From NCBI GenBank assembly GCA_014800685.1, contig JAAVFQ010000004.1, forward strand, positions 1-40,914: a DNA stretch of 40,914 bases, in the 5' to 3' direction. The notes under the pieces were generated by a model. The model did not search any database. It was not told where the DNA came from and saw only the letters and a program-made list of their open reading frames with translations. The position numbers were made by a program, and so were the translations under genes. Source of the stretch: Bacteroidales bacterium. GTDB lineage: Bacteria > Bacteroidota > Bacteroidia > Bacteroidales > Muribaculaceae. This document shows, in pieces, positions 18,536-27,354 of this stretch. Every line of letters begins with the position of its first letter. The first letter of the stretch is position 1.

Positions 18536-19254
18536 AAAGCGTAAAATATATATTTGCCTTAGCACTGCTTGCCATCGGAGGCATGATTTTTTCATCTCAG
18601 GCGGCAGATGACAGAGTCTATGACTATTCTGTGAAGGTAGGACAGTTCGACAAGCTGAACATCTCGGACAATCTGAACGTGATCTATCACTGCAATCCCG
18701 ACTCAACGGGTTATGCATATTGGCGCGGAGATTCCCGATTTGACAATAGTTTTATCTTTTCAAGCGGCAATGGAAAACTGAATGTGCAGGTGGCCACGGA
18801 GGATGTGGATTCTCCCGATTTGCCCACGTTGCATCTCTATTCGGACTTTCTGACGTCGGTGACCAGTTCGAGCGTCGGGAGTGTGCGGATAGAGAGTCTT
18901 TCGCCCACAGCCACTTTCAAGGCCACACTTATAGGAAACGGCCAGCTTGTGGTGAAAGATGTGAAGTCCGGGAAAGTAGACGCAGGCATAGAAACGGGCA
19001 ACGGACAGCTCGTGATATCCGGTCAGGCGAATGAGGCAAAATTCCGTATGCTCGGCACGGGCACCATACAGGCTGACCGTCTGGAGGCTGATGTGGTGAA
19101 ATGTACTGTACTTGGAAGCGGTTCGATAGGTTGTGCGCCGAAAGAGCTATTGTCATCCAAAGGTATTGGCTCCACAAAGATATACTATCGCGGCTATCCG
19201 GAACTGAAGAAAGCCGGGGGTGGTAAATTTATTTCACTGGATAAAGAAGAGTAA
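18532..19254 (+). CDS. DUF2807 (head GIN-type) secreted protein
   Basis: 240 residues with an N-terminal signal peptide cleaved near SSQAA. The remainder is the right-handed beta-solenoid-like pattern of DUF2807, with short strands alternating with G-N-G-Q-L-V motifs (GNGQLVVKDVKSG, TGNGQLVISG, GTGTIQADRLEAD, GSGSIGC). Such domains are found in putative adhesins or envelope proteins; function is unproven. Its ATG overlaps the dusB stop. Confidence 0.8.
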   Translation: MKSVKYIFALALLAIGGMIFSSQAADDRVYDYSVKVGQFDKLNISDNLNVIYHCNPDSTGYAYWRGDSRFDNSFIFSSGNGKLNVQVATEDVDSPDLPTLHLYSDFLTSVTSSSVGSVRIESLSPTATFKATLIGNGQLVVKDVKSGKVDAGIETGNGQLVISGQANEAKFRMLGTGTIQADRLEADVVKCTVLGSGSIGCAPKELLSSKGIGSTKIYYRGYPELKKAGGGKFISLDKEE

Positions 19255-19272
19255 TCATCTTTCGGGCGTCAG

Positions 19273-20739
19273 ATGGATGATAAGGAGAAGGAGATACCGC
19301 TGAAACTGCGCACCGCCCGCACCCTGAAGTGGAATGCCATAGACAAAGTGGCTTCGCAGCTTCTTTATGCAGCGGTGGGCATAGTGCTTGCCAACATACT
19401 GAGTCAAAAAGACTTCGGTCTTGTCGGCGCGCTTCTCGTGTTTCAGGCCTTTGCCATTCTCTTTGTAGATTCGGGCTTCGGGACGGCACTTTTACAGAAA
19501 AAGACCCCGACACAGAAAGATTATTCTACCGTCTTCTGGTTCAATCTGGGAGTCTGTGTGATAATCTATGGCCTTCTCTACGCGGGAGCGCCACTGATAG
19601 CAGACATATTTCAGGGCGACCGCAGGCTTGTGCCCTTGTCAAGAATAATGTTTCTTACATTCGTGCTCAATGGCCTCGGCATAGTGCAGACCAATGTGCT
19701 TATGAAGCAGATGGATGTGCGTCAGCTTGCCGTGGCTAACGTAATAGGGCTTGTAGTCTCGGGGGTAGTGGGCATAGGCCTCGCGCTTTGGGGCTATGGC
19801 GTGTGGGCACTTGTGTGGCAATATGTGAGTCTGGCGGCAGTCAAGACGGGATGGTTATGGCTCAGAGGGTCGTGGCGACCGACGGCTGAGTTTTCGATGG
19901 AGTCGCTGAAGGGGATTCTACCCGTAGGTGGTAGCGTCTTCGGGAGTCAGCTTCTCAATACGGCGTCGCTTCACATTTATTCCTTCATCATCGGAGCCTT
20001 CTACTCTCTCACCTCTCTTGGCATTTACACGCAGGCGGATAAATGGAGCAAAATGGGGTCGGCCTCTCTGTCTCAGATACTGACATCCACATTCATCCCA
20101 TTGCTGTCAAGAGTGCAGGACAGTCCGGCGGATTTGAGTCGGTATATTCAGAAAATCAACCGCTTCACCGCCTTCATGCTGTTTCCCTCCTTAACCGGAT
20201 TGGCCCTGATAGGCACTCCACTTTTTCATACGCTATTCGGGGATAAATGGGACGCGGCGATACCTTTATTCCAGATACTGTCAGTCAGAGGAATACTCGT
20301 GGTGCTCATCTCACTATGCAATAATTATCTCACGGCCGTAGGCAAAGCCAAGCGAATCATAGTAGTAGAAGTGGTGAAAGACGTCGCTGTGCTTGTGGCG
20401 ATTCTTGCCACGGTATGGTCAGGCAATCTTGAGCTGCTGGTGTGGGGTCAGCTTTGGGCAAGTATGCTTACGTTTGCCGTAGTGATGGTGATAGCCTGCC
20501 GTGGTACGTCATACGGCATTAAGCAGATGCTGAAGGATTTTGTTCCGGCTCTTGTGCCCACGCTATTTATGACAGCCGGGTGTCTTCTACTTCTCCGCAT
20601 AAATATTTTCCCCCCGCTGCTGCTACTCATGGAAATAGCCGGCGGAGGGGTGATATATATAGGTATTTCGCGTCTTATGAGGTTGCCGGAGCTACAAGAG
20701 GCAGCCGGATATCTCTTCGGGCGTTTCCGCCGAAAATGA
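19273..20739 (+). CDS. Polysaccharide flippase (Wzx/MOP superfamily)
   Basis: 488-residue polytopic inner-membrane protein, roughly 12-14 hydrophobic helices, belonging to the oligosaccharide/lipid-linked sugar exporter group. The N-terminal QKDFGLVGALLVFQAF and DSGFGTALLQKK segments are typical of WzxC-like lipopolysaccharide/exopolysaccharide flippases. No glycosyltransferase cluster is immediately adjacent, though a GT2 gene lies 2 kb away. Stop is two bases from the convergent His-rich gene. Confidence 0.88.
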   Translation: MDDKEKEIPLKLRTARTLKWNAIDKVASQLLYAAVGIVLANILSQKDFGLVGALLVFQAFAILFVDSGFGTALLQKKTPTQKDYSTVFWFNLGVCVIIYGLLYAGAPLIADIFQGDRRLVPLSRIMFLTFVLNGLGIVQTNVLMKQMDVRQLAVANVIGLVVSGVVGIGLALWGYGVWALVWQYVSLAAVKTGWLWLRGSWRPTAEFSMESLKGILPVGGSVFGSQLLNTASLHIYSFIIGAFYSLTSLGIYTQADKWSKMGSASLSQILTSTFIPLLSRVQDSPADLSRYIQKINRFTAFMLFPSLTGLALIGTPLFHTLFGDKWDAAIPLFQILSVRGILVVLISLCNNYLTAVGKAKRIIVVEVVKDVAVLVAILATVWSGNLELLVWGQLWASMLTFAVVMVIACRGTSYGIKQMLKDFVPALVPTLFMTAGCLLLLRINIFPPLLLLMEIAGGGVIYIGISRLMRLPELQEAAGYLFGRFRRK

Positions 20740-20740
20740 A

Positions 20741-21049
20741 TCAATGATGATGCCGGTGGCTCTTGTGATGCTTTTTATGATGCTTAGGAGCCTTGTGGGC
20801 TTTCTTGTGATGCTTGCGGACTTTATTATGCTTGCAATGCTTATGGTGTTTATGGTGTTTATGATGCTTATGGTGTAAGCAATAGTAGCAGTCATCATCA
20901 AAGTCGGGGGTGCCGAAAGTGGCCTTTACAGAGGCCGGTCCGGTGTTGAGATTTACGGAGACGCGTGACCTGGCTTCGAGAGCAGTCGGGAGAATCATTG
21001 CAGCGCAGAGGGCGCCGGCAGCGATAAGATTTCTTAGATGTGTCTTCAT
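20741..21049 (-). CDS. Histidine-rich secreted protein, possible metal binder
   Basis: 102 residues: signal peptide (to about residue 26, TALEARS), a short middle part (VSVNLNTGPASVKATFGTP), an acidic/Cys patch DFDDDCYYCLH, then a 45-residue tail in which about 21 residues are His and most others Lys. The tail is built from HHK repeats; the DNA shows matching short imperfect repeats. A CYYC pair adjoins the tail. Periplasmic metal storage or chelation is the natural guess, not shown. Follows SemiSWEET by 42 bases on the same strand. Confidence 0.7.
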   Translation of the reverse strand: MKTHLRNLIAAGALCAAMILPTALEARSRVSVNLNTGPASVKATFGTPDFDDDCYYCLHHKHHKHHKHHKHCKHNKVRKHHKKAHKAPKHHKKHHKSHRHHH

Positions 21050-21091
21050 AGCGGAATGGTGTTAGAAAGTGAGGGTAAAATGAGTTTGCGA

Positions 21092-21367
21092 TTACTTCTT
21101 TTTGAAATAATCGTTATAAATCTTAATGCCGAAAACGATAGCCGAACATGTTCCGGTAATGATATTAGTGATGGCGAGAGGCCAGTTGGAGAGCATTATT
21201 CCCTGAATGATAAAGAAAAGGCTACCCGCGCCCATCAGCAGGAATGTGGGCATCGCAATTCCATCCGTGTCGCGGGTGCGAATAGTGTAGATAGCCTGCG
21301 GAAGATAACCAAGCACCATACAGATAGCTGCAAGATAGCCAATTATAGTGATAGTGAGTGTATTCAT
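21092..21367 (-). CDS. SemiSWEET/PQ-loop sugar transporter family protein
   Basis: 91-residue membrane protein with three helices. The PQ-loop motif is in the first helix region (GYLPQAIYTIRTRDTDGIAMP), followed by TM2 and TM3, with a Lys-rich end. Bacterial SemiSWEETs dimerise to form a sugar uniporter, though PQ-loop members of this size may carry other substrates. Likely co-transcribed with the His-rich gene downstream. Bases 21368-21479 hold no clear promoter. Confidence 0.85.
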   Translation of the reverse strand: MNTLTITIIGYLAAICMVLGYLPQAIYTIRTRDTDGIAMPTFLLMGAGSLFFIIQGIMLSNWPLAITNIITGTCSAIVFGIKIYNDYFKKK

Positions 21368-21479
21368 AGTGAATATGTTTTATTACTTACAACTTCAAAA
21401 GGGGAAAAAATGTTCGGAGATGTAATATGGAATGTGTCTTATTCGTTTCTTACGTAAAGAAGTAAGTTGGAATAATCCC

Positions 21480-22937
21480 ATGACAGATAAAAAGATGCCC
21501 AAAATCACGATGCTTATCCCTCCGGTGTTTAGGGAAGATGTTAAGCCGGCCGAGCGCTCAGCAGGATGCACGAGAATCGTCTATCCTTTCCCCAATATAT
21601 ACGAGCTGACGCTTGCGGCTGTTCTGGAACGTGAGGGGTATGAAGTGTCCTTGCGAGACTTCGTTTATGATGAGGAGCGCCCGGCAGATCTGGAGTCATT
21701 TCTTAAGAGGGATGATTCTGATGTCTATTGCATCTGGGGCGTGAATCTTTCCATCCCGGACGATGCCGCTACCATAAAGCTGATAGAGAAATATCGAAGC
21801 AACTCATATATTCTCATGGCTGGCCCATCGGGGACATATTTTCCTGACAGCTTGCTTCTTAATGAGCGAGTGGTGATAATGCGCGGCGAGCCCGAAGAGA
21901 CTGCCGTCGAGTGGATGAAGAGGTATCTCGAGGGAGGGAATCTGACCGACGTCGCCGGCACTACGGTGCTCTATGAGGGCAAGCGTAAGCTCAATCCCTC
22001 GCGTCCGGTAACGAGAAGTTTCGATGACTTGCCGATCCCGGCCCGTCATCTTCTGGCAGACCGCAAATATCATAACCCCAAACTGAAGACCGGGCCTTAC
22101 ACCACGATGCTGACATCGAGAAACTGCCCGTATCACTGCATATACTGCGTGCCGAGTTCACTCACATTTGCCCGCGAACTTGACTATCGTAGCGACCATG
22201 GCAGGAAACCGCCCATATCCTTCCGCAGCCCCGAGAGCGTGGAAGAGGAGCTGAAGGCACTTCACCGTGACGGCTACAAGGCGATAGGATTTGTGGATGA
22301 TAACTTCATCTGGAATGAGGAGCGGACAGCTGCTCTCTGCGCACTGCTGAAAAAATATGGCTTCGTATGGGGCTGTCAGGCCCGTGTGGATGCCATCACC
22401 GAGCCAATAGCAAAAATGCTCTCCGAAAGCGGATGCCTTTATGTAGACCTCGGTATGGAATCCTTTGACGAAGAGGTGCTGAAATATATAAAGAAGGGTA
22501 TCACACAGGCTCAGATATACGAAGCCATAGGACTGCTTCAAAAATATAAAGTGCCCGTGAAGTTGAATTTCCTTATAGGCACCTCCCCACTGGAGACTAA
22601 AGAGACAATAAAGGATACGCTCAGGCGCGCAAAGAAGCTTGGAGTGGATCAGGTGATGTTTAATATCGTATCCCCCTTTCCCGGCACTGAACTCTATGAC
22701 CTGGCTAAGAAGAATGGCTGGATAGAGAGCGGAGAATACAGACCTACGGATGTGCAGCGCGAGTCAATCTTAAATTATCCCCACCTTAGCGCCCGGGAGA
22801 TGGAAAGACTTCTTTTCAGGAGCAATCTGAGCTTCTTCCTGCGCCCCTCATTCGTGTGGAAGCATCTGCGTCGGTTCCGCTCGTGGGGAGAGTTTTATTC
22901 TGCGGCAAAGGCTTTGAAAGTGAAACTATTCGGCTGA
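21480..22937 (+). CDS. B12-binding radical SAM enzyme
   Basis: 485 residues from the ATG at 21480. An N-terminal Rossmann-like cobalamin-binding region (about 35-170; VYCIWGVNLS, ILMAGPSGTYFP) precedes the radical SAM barrel, with the [4Fe-4S] cysteines C216, C220 and C223 in NCPYHCIYC. Later segments (GFVDDNFIWN, YVDLGMESFDEE) match the family. The substrate is unknown; this class includes methyltransferases and anaerobic cyclases. A Met-rich start at 21432 adds 16 residues of no family meaning. The GT2 gene follows by 4 bases. Confidence 0.85.
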   Translation: MTDKKMPKITMLIPPVFREDVKPAERSAGCTRIVYPFPNIYELTLAAVLEREGYEVSLRDFVYDEERPADLESFLKRDDSDVYCIWGVNLSIPDDAATIKLIEKYRSNSYILMAGPSGTYFPDSLLLNERVVIMRGEPEETAVEWMKRYLEGGNLTDVAGTTVLYEGKRKLNPSRPVTRSFDDLPIPARHLLADRKYHNPKLKTGPYTTMLTSRNCPYHCIYCVPSSLTFARELDYRSDHGRKPPISFRSPESVEEELKALHRDGYKAIGFVDDNFIWNEERTAALCALLKKYGFVWGCQARVDAITEPIAKMLSESGCLYVDLGMESFDEEVLKYIKKGITQAQIYEAIGLLQKYKVPVKLNFLIGTSPLETKETIKDTLRRAKKLGVDQVMFNIVSPFPGTELYDLAKKNGWIESGEYRPTDVQRESILNYPHLSAREMERLLFRSNLSFFLRPSFVWKHLRRFRSWGEFYSAAKALKVKLFG

Positions 22938-22941
22938 CGTT

Positions 22942-23691
22942 ATGGTGCTGAGCATAGTAATAATATCGTGGAACTCCCTGGGGATGCTTAAAAGATGTCT
23001 GCATTCGCTCGCAGGGATGACGCGCAGCGCAGATGTAGAGTTAATATGGGTGGACAACGGCAGCACAGACGGCTCGGAAGAGTGGGTGAGAAGCAATTAT
23101 CCGAGTGTGAGCAGACATATTCTTCCGCGCAATTACGGAGTGGCCTATGCGCGCAACCGTGGCGTGGAGGCGTCGAGCGGAAAGTATGTGCTTTTTCTGG
23201 ATGACGACACCGAGTCGGGCGAAGATTCCATAATGCCTATGCTCGACTTTCTGCAGGCTCATCCCCATACTGGCATCTGCGGTACAGCCCTCCGCGACAG
23301 GCAGGGCAACCTTCAGGACTCATTTAAGAAATTTCCCGGCCTGGGGGTGAAGATAGGAAATGTGGTGAGAAGCTGGCTCGGACGTAAGCGCAAAGTGTCT
23401 GCACCGGCCCATGTGACGGAAGTGGACTATCTCATAGGGGCCTGCCAGATGATAAGGCGAGAGGTTTTTGAGAAAGTAGGGATGCTTGACGAGAATATAT
23501 TCTATGGCCCTGAGGATGCCGATTTCTGCCTTCGGGCTCAAGAGGCGGGATGGAGAGTATGCTATCTTCCCAACGTCAGCATCACGCATCATTGGCGACG
23601 CTCTACGAGCATCAATCCCTTAGGGCGTCTTGGACGCAAACATCTGCGTGCGCTCTTCTATTTCTACCGCAAGCATCGCCGCTGGTGGTGA
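22942..23691 (+). CDS. Family 2 glycosyltransferase
   Basis: 249 residues, GT-A fold. VLSIVIISWNSLGMLKRCL is the nucleotide-binding strand, VDNGSTDGS and the metal-binding DDD of LFLDDDTE follow, and GPEDADFCLRA contains the catalytic-base ED motif. Resembles rhamnosyltransferase-like enzymes. Donor and acceptor cannot be told. Four bases after the radical SAM gene, so probably the same transcript. Stop to XerD stop gap is two bases. Confidence 0.9.
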   Translation: MVLSIVIISWNSLGMLKRCLHSLAGMTRSADVELIWVDNGSTDGSEEWVRSNYPSVSRHILPRNYGVAYARNRGVEASSGKYVLFLDDDTESGEDSIMPMLDFLQAHPHTGICGTALRDRQGNLQDSFKKFPGLGVKIGNVVRSWLGRKRKVSAPAHVTEVDYLIGACQMIRREVFEKVGMLDENIFYGPEDADFCLRAQEAGWRVCYLPNVSITHHWRRSTSINPLGRLGRKHLRALFYFYRKHRRWW

Positions 23692-23693
23692 TT

Positions 23694-24608
23694 CTATTCC
23701 TGCGTTTTATAATGCTTGTAATGGGGATGATGAGCCAAGAGCTCACCCATAAGCTTTGAGCGGTCAAGATGAACGTAGATGCCGGTGGTCTCTATGCTTT
23801 CATGTCCAAGCATTTCCTGAATAGCCCTGAGGTTAGCCCCCCCCTCGAGCAGATGAGTGGCAAAGCTGTGTCGAAGAGTGTGAGGCGAGACTTTTTTGCG
23901 AATACCGGCCGCCTGTGCCAGATTTTTTACCACATAAAAAATCATGACGCGCGTGAGGGGCGCCCCCCGTCGATTGAGAAAGAGAGTGTCTTCGGCGCCC
24001 CGCTTGATATTGAGCAGGTCGCGGTCAGGCAGGTAATCACGGATGGCCTCGATAGCCACCGGCGAGAGAGGAACGATCCGCTGTTTGGCCCCCTTACCCT
24101 CTACTATCATGCACTGAGCTGAGAAGTCTATTCTGGAAAGTCTGATATCGGTAAGCTCCGATACACGCACTCCACTTCCATATAGAGTCTCGATGATGGC
24201 CCGATTGCGCGAGGCCTCAGCTTTAGAATAGTCTATGGCCTCAATCATGGCGTCAATCTCGCTGACGTCAAGGACATCGGGCAGGTGTTCGGGAAGACGA
24301 GGGGTCTCGATGAGGAGCGAGGGGTCGTCAGAGATAACCCTTTCCAAGAGAAGAAAGTGGAAAAAGGATCGTATGCCGGCGATTAGCCTTGCCTGAGAGC
24401 GGGCGCCGATGCCGAGGTCGATGAGAGTGCAGAGAAAATTGTGGAGATGCTCCGGCTGCACATCAGCGATCCCAAGGCTCTCTGACTGAAGGTAGGTGAT
24501 GAGATGCCTGACGTCGCGTGCGTAGGCAAGACGTGTGTTGTCAGAGAGATTGCGCTCCAGAGTGAGGTAGTCGCAGAAGCTATCCAGCAGAGAGTCAAGG
24601 TGATGCAT
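23694..24608 (-). CDS. xerD: Tyrosine recombinase XerD
   Basis: 304 residues with SAM-like N-terminal core-binding domain and a catalytic domain with R148 (GSGVRVSEL), K172, H243-x-x-R246 (HTLRH), H269 (GHESIETT) and Y278. Length and arrangement fit the chromosome-dimer recombinase XerC/D (this copy resembles XerD) rather than an island integrase. No att-like repeat flanks it. A possible minus-strand -7 TAACTTAG is at 24638-24631. Confidence 0.88.
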   Translation of the reverse strand: MHHLDSLLDSFCDYLTLERNLSDNTRLAYARDVRHLITYLQSESLGIADVQPEHLHNFLCTLIDLGIGARSQARLIAGIRSFFHFLLLERVISDDPSLLIETPRLPEHLPDVLDVSEIDAMIEAIDYSKAEASRNRAIIETLYGSGVRVSELTDIRLSRIDFSAQCMIVEGKGAKQRIVPLSPVAIEAIRDYLPDRDLLNIKRGAEDTLFLNRRGAPLTRVMIFYVVKNLAQAAGIRKKVSPHTLRHSFATHLLEGGANLRAIQEMLGHESIETTGIYVHLDRSKLMGELLAHHPHYKHYKTQE

Positions 24609-24730
24609 GGTGAAGATGAAAATGAGAGCGCTAAGTTAGTGAAAAATTCCGACACGCAATCCACCGAAGCCCTAAAAACTGCCGGCAACGGGCGCTGTTC
24701 AACAGGCATAATTAAAAAAATCTCGTAATA

Positions 24731-24762
24731 GTTGGATATTTAAAAAATTAATTTTAAATTTG
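24731..24762 (+). promoter_or_regulatory. Promoter upstream of the C25 remnant
   Basis: GTTG (24731-24734), 20-base spacer, TAAATTTG (24755-24762), 13 bases before the ATG. The decayed gene keeps its promoter. Confidence 0.6.
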
Positions 24763-24775
24763 CAAAGAATTAAAA

Positions 24776-25868
24776 ATGTCCAATATGGCAATATGCTACC
24801 TATCTCTTTGCGGGCAATTTCTGAAATCTTGCTTGCTGTTTGCCGCGGTCAGTCTGTTGTCGTCCAACACGGCCAAGGCTTCCACAAAGGTTGTGGATAC
24901 TTCTCCCTGCGCAATTCCCACGCGAACGGTAAGTGTAGTGGAAAATTCGGTTAATGTATCGTATACTTTTCCCGAATATCAGAAAAATTCAATTCCAACC
25001 TCAGCAGATTCAATCTACTATTCCCTTCCCGGCTTCGGATTCTGCAATGAAGTTGGGAGGCCCAAATTACCTATGCGCGTAGATACGTTCGTTATCCCGG
25101 AGGGATTTGAGGCTACTATAAGTTGCAGTTCAGGCGGTGCTCTTTCCACTTCCTGCAAGATGGTAGGTGTGGAGTATCCGCTGTTCGATAACGGAGACTC
25201 TTCCCCTTTGACTTATAGTCTCATAAAACCATATTCCGGCACATTTCCCACTGAGTCGGCCTTAATTAATTACGAATACACGCTAAGAGGGGAAAAGGTG
25301 GCGGAGGTTCTTGTCTCGCCCGTAAAATATAATCAGCAGACAGGAAAGGCTGAACTTGCGGAAGAGATAAATTACACACTTACGTATACTCCGATAGATG
25401 AGAGTCTATTCACAGATGAAACCGATTCGGACTATACTTCATGGACAGTATACGTCAATGGATACCTAAACAACGCGTTGGCCAAGATTCCGAAAGATAT
25501 AGGTAAGAAAGTGACGTATGTTCCCGACGATCAAAAAGGTATAGTGGGTTATCTCATAGTCACTACGGATAAATATAAAGACCCCGTGGAGACATTTGCC
25601 TATTGATTCCAAATCAACTCCGAAAATATCGAGTTGTAGAATCCGGGAAAAGAACTCTGCATCTGTATCGGTGACTCCAAATGCCGGTTCAGGCGAACTT
25701 GAATTATCGGTTTATGATATTCATGGAAGAGCGATCTCATCGGTAAAAGTAGGAAATGGAGTTGACTTCAATAATCTTGTGGTTGGGCTTGCGGATAGAA
25801 GCGGAGTCTACATAGTGATACTCAAAGAGGATGGAGTGGTCAAAGATTCCAAGAAAATAATAAAATAA
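24776..25868 (+). pseudogene. Remnant of a gingipain-like (C25) T9SS-secreted cysteine protease lacking the catalytic domain
   Basis: Part one (24776-25606) encodes a signal peptide, a gingipain-type propeptide (LPGFGFCNEVGRPKLPMRVDTFVIP) and ends in YLIVTTDKYKDPVETFAY, where the C25 catalytic domain normally begins with Y-W-K. A TGA follows. Part two, in another frame from about 25599, encodes a type IX secretion C-terminal sorting domain (ELELSVYDIHGRAIS, LADRSGVYIVILK). The 300-odd residue catalytic domain is gone. The simplest reading is one internal deletion with frame loss. Without the catalytic domain it cannot be an active protease. Confidence 0.75.
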
Positions 25869-25894
25869 CAATAATCATCAAAATTCTTAACAAG

Positions 25895-26956
25895 ATGTCA
25901 AGAAATCTTTTTGTAAAACTGTCAGTTTTAGTGGCGTTTGTGCTTGGGTGTATCCTAAGCATTATGGCAGACGCCCCTTATCAATATGAAGTAGTCGATA
26001 AAAATGGCGTTAAAATGGAGATATATGATGGGGGAGTGTGTCAGGGCGTCAAGAAAGCCAATTTCCGATATATGATAATCAAAGATGATTCTCACAATGA
26101 CCTTGAGTCGGCAGTGATTCCTGATTCTTTCAAAGATTATTTTGAGACGAGTGCCGAGAAGAGTTTGAAGTCACTTTACAAATATGATTGTGAAATCACG
26201 GGAGTCGTGGATGTGATAGGCCATGAGGCTTTCAGAGGATCAAAAATAAAAGAGATTACGCTCCCCTCTTCGTTAAAAAGAATAGAAAGCAGAGCATTCT
26301 TCGGGAGTGATGTGCGCGACATAGTGGTGCCCCCCGGAGTGGAATATATCGGACAAGAAGCATTTGCCTATAGTCATCTGCGCTCTATTAAAATCAACGA
26401 TGGGCCGGAAGAACTCGGCTGGGGATGTTTTGAAAGGGTTTTTTATATTGAGAAGATAGATTTGCCTTCGACCCTAAAAAAACTTGGTGGCAGGACATTC
26501 CATCATAGTTATTCTTTTGCTGATGTGATATGCAGGGCTGTAGTTCCGCCGGTAGCCGATAATTCAGATTTTGGCTTACTGCAAGAGTATTTTGAGTATA
26601 TGGATAGTTACGGGCCGAATAATTGCATACGGGCAATATATGTGCCGGCGGAGTCGGTGGAGGCATATAAGAATGCCCCGGGGTGGTGCACGCAAAGCAG
26701 CCTTATCCATTCGTTGGATGAATATGAAGAGACGCAGGGTGTGGCAGAAGTTGCGGAAGAGGAGTCTTTTCCTTATACGATTACGGGCAACGATGTGCAT
26801 ATCTCCTGCCGCGCCGGCGACTCTCTGAGCATCTGCGATGTCAACGGAGTCGTGATGGAGAGCCGTAGGTTTGCTGCTCCCGAGGTTTACACATATTCCG
26901 GTGACGGAATCTGCATAATGACTCTCAACGGCAAAAGCATAAAGGTAGTGCTCTGA
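25895..26956 (+). CDS. BspA-like leucine-rich-repeat surface protein
   Basis: 353 residues with a signal peptide (hydrophobic to about residue 25). Residues about 100-210 hold treponemal/BspA-type LRR_5 repeats (IGHEAFRGSKIKEITLPSS, IESRAFFGSDVRDIVVP, IGQEAFAYSHLRSIKI). The C-terminal 70 residues (SLSICDVNGVVMESRR, GDGICIMTLNGKSIKVVL) resemble a degenerate T9SS-like sorting or beta domain. Probably exported and surface-exposed. Follows the C25 remnant by 26 bases; both are AT-richer than nearby core genes. Confidence 0.8.
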   Translation: MSRNLFVKLSVLVAFVLGCILSIMADAPYQYEVVDKNGVKMEIYDGGVCQGVKKANFRYMIIKDDSHNDLESAVIPDSFKDYFETSAEKSLKSLYKYDCEITGVVDVIGHEAFRGSKIKEITLPSSLKRIESRAFFGSDVRDIVVPPGVEYIGQEAFAYSHLRSIKINDGPEELGWGCFERVFYIEKIDLPSTLKKLGGRTFHHSYSFADVICRAVVPPVADNSDFGLLQEYFEYMDSYGPNNCIRAIYVPAESVEAYKNAPGWCTQSSLIHSLDEYEETQGVAEVAEEESFPYTITGNDVHISCRAGDSLSICDVNGVVMESRRFAAPEVYTYSGDGICIMTLNGKSIKVVL

Positions 26957-27004
26957 GGCACCGGCAGCAAATAAGCGCAGTAAATAGTCGTAGATTAATA
27001 AAAA

Positions 27005-27045
27005 ATGAGGGTGTTTCAAAACGAAAAGTTTTGAAACACCCTCAT
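27005..27045 (+). terminator. Long perfect hairpin after the BspA-like gene
   Basis: An 18-base perfect inverted repeat (ATGAGGGTGTTTCAAAAC and its complement) around a GAAAA loop. A-rich ahead and little T tract behind, so termination may be bidirectional or weak. Sequences of this type recur in Bacteroidales intergenic regions (from memory). Confidence 0.6.
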
Positions 27046-27262
27046 AGGTTTGTAAGAACAGGTCAGATGCAATGCGTCAAGCCTGAGGCCGATGGGAGCG
27101 TGCCGACGTATGTGCCCGAAGCCGAATGATGAAAACAACATCGCAGATGGCCTGTTATGACACGCCGACCTTTCCGTATATATGCAGACAGGCGCGGCGC
27201 GTCAGTCTCCGGGTTCTTTCGGGGTGTCGGTGCGGAATGCGGAGCGGGTGTTCGGTGTGGAT

Positions 27263-27293
27263 TTTGATTTGCGGTTTTTTTTTTGTATTTTTG
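27263..27293 (+). promoter_or_regulatory. Promoter with a T10 run in its spacer, ahead of the DUF5715 gene
   Basis: TTTG (27263-27266), 19-base spacer and TATTTTTG (27286-27293). Ten T residues at 27275-27284 fill much of the spacer. Apart from this and the hairpin at 27005, bases 26957-27354 contain nothing I can support. Confidence 0.55.
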
Positions 27294-27354
27294 CAAAAGT
27301 GTTTGAAAAAGGGGCAAAACATCTCCTCTGCACCCCGGAATATAAAAACAGACT

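Noticed and set aside
20741..20900. Short DNA repeats resembling a CRISPR-like array
   Set aside because: Repeats are HHK codons (6-9 bases) inside a reading frame, without spacers of constant length or cas genes.
23694..24608. XerD as an island integrase
   Set aside because: Length, motifs and lack of flanking repeats fit the housekeeping recombinase.
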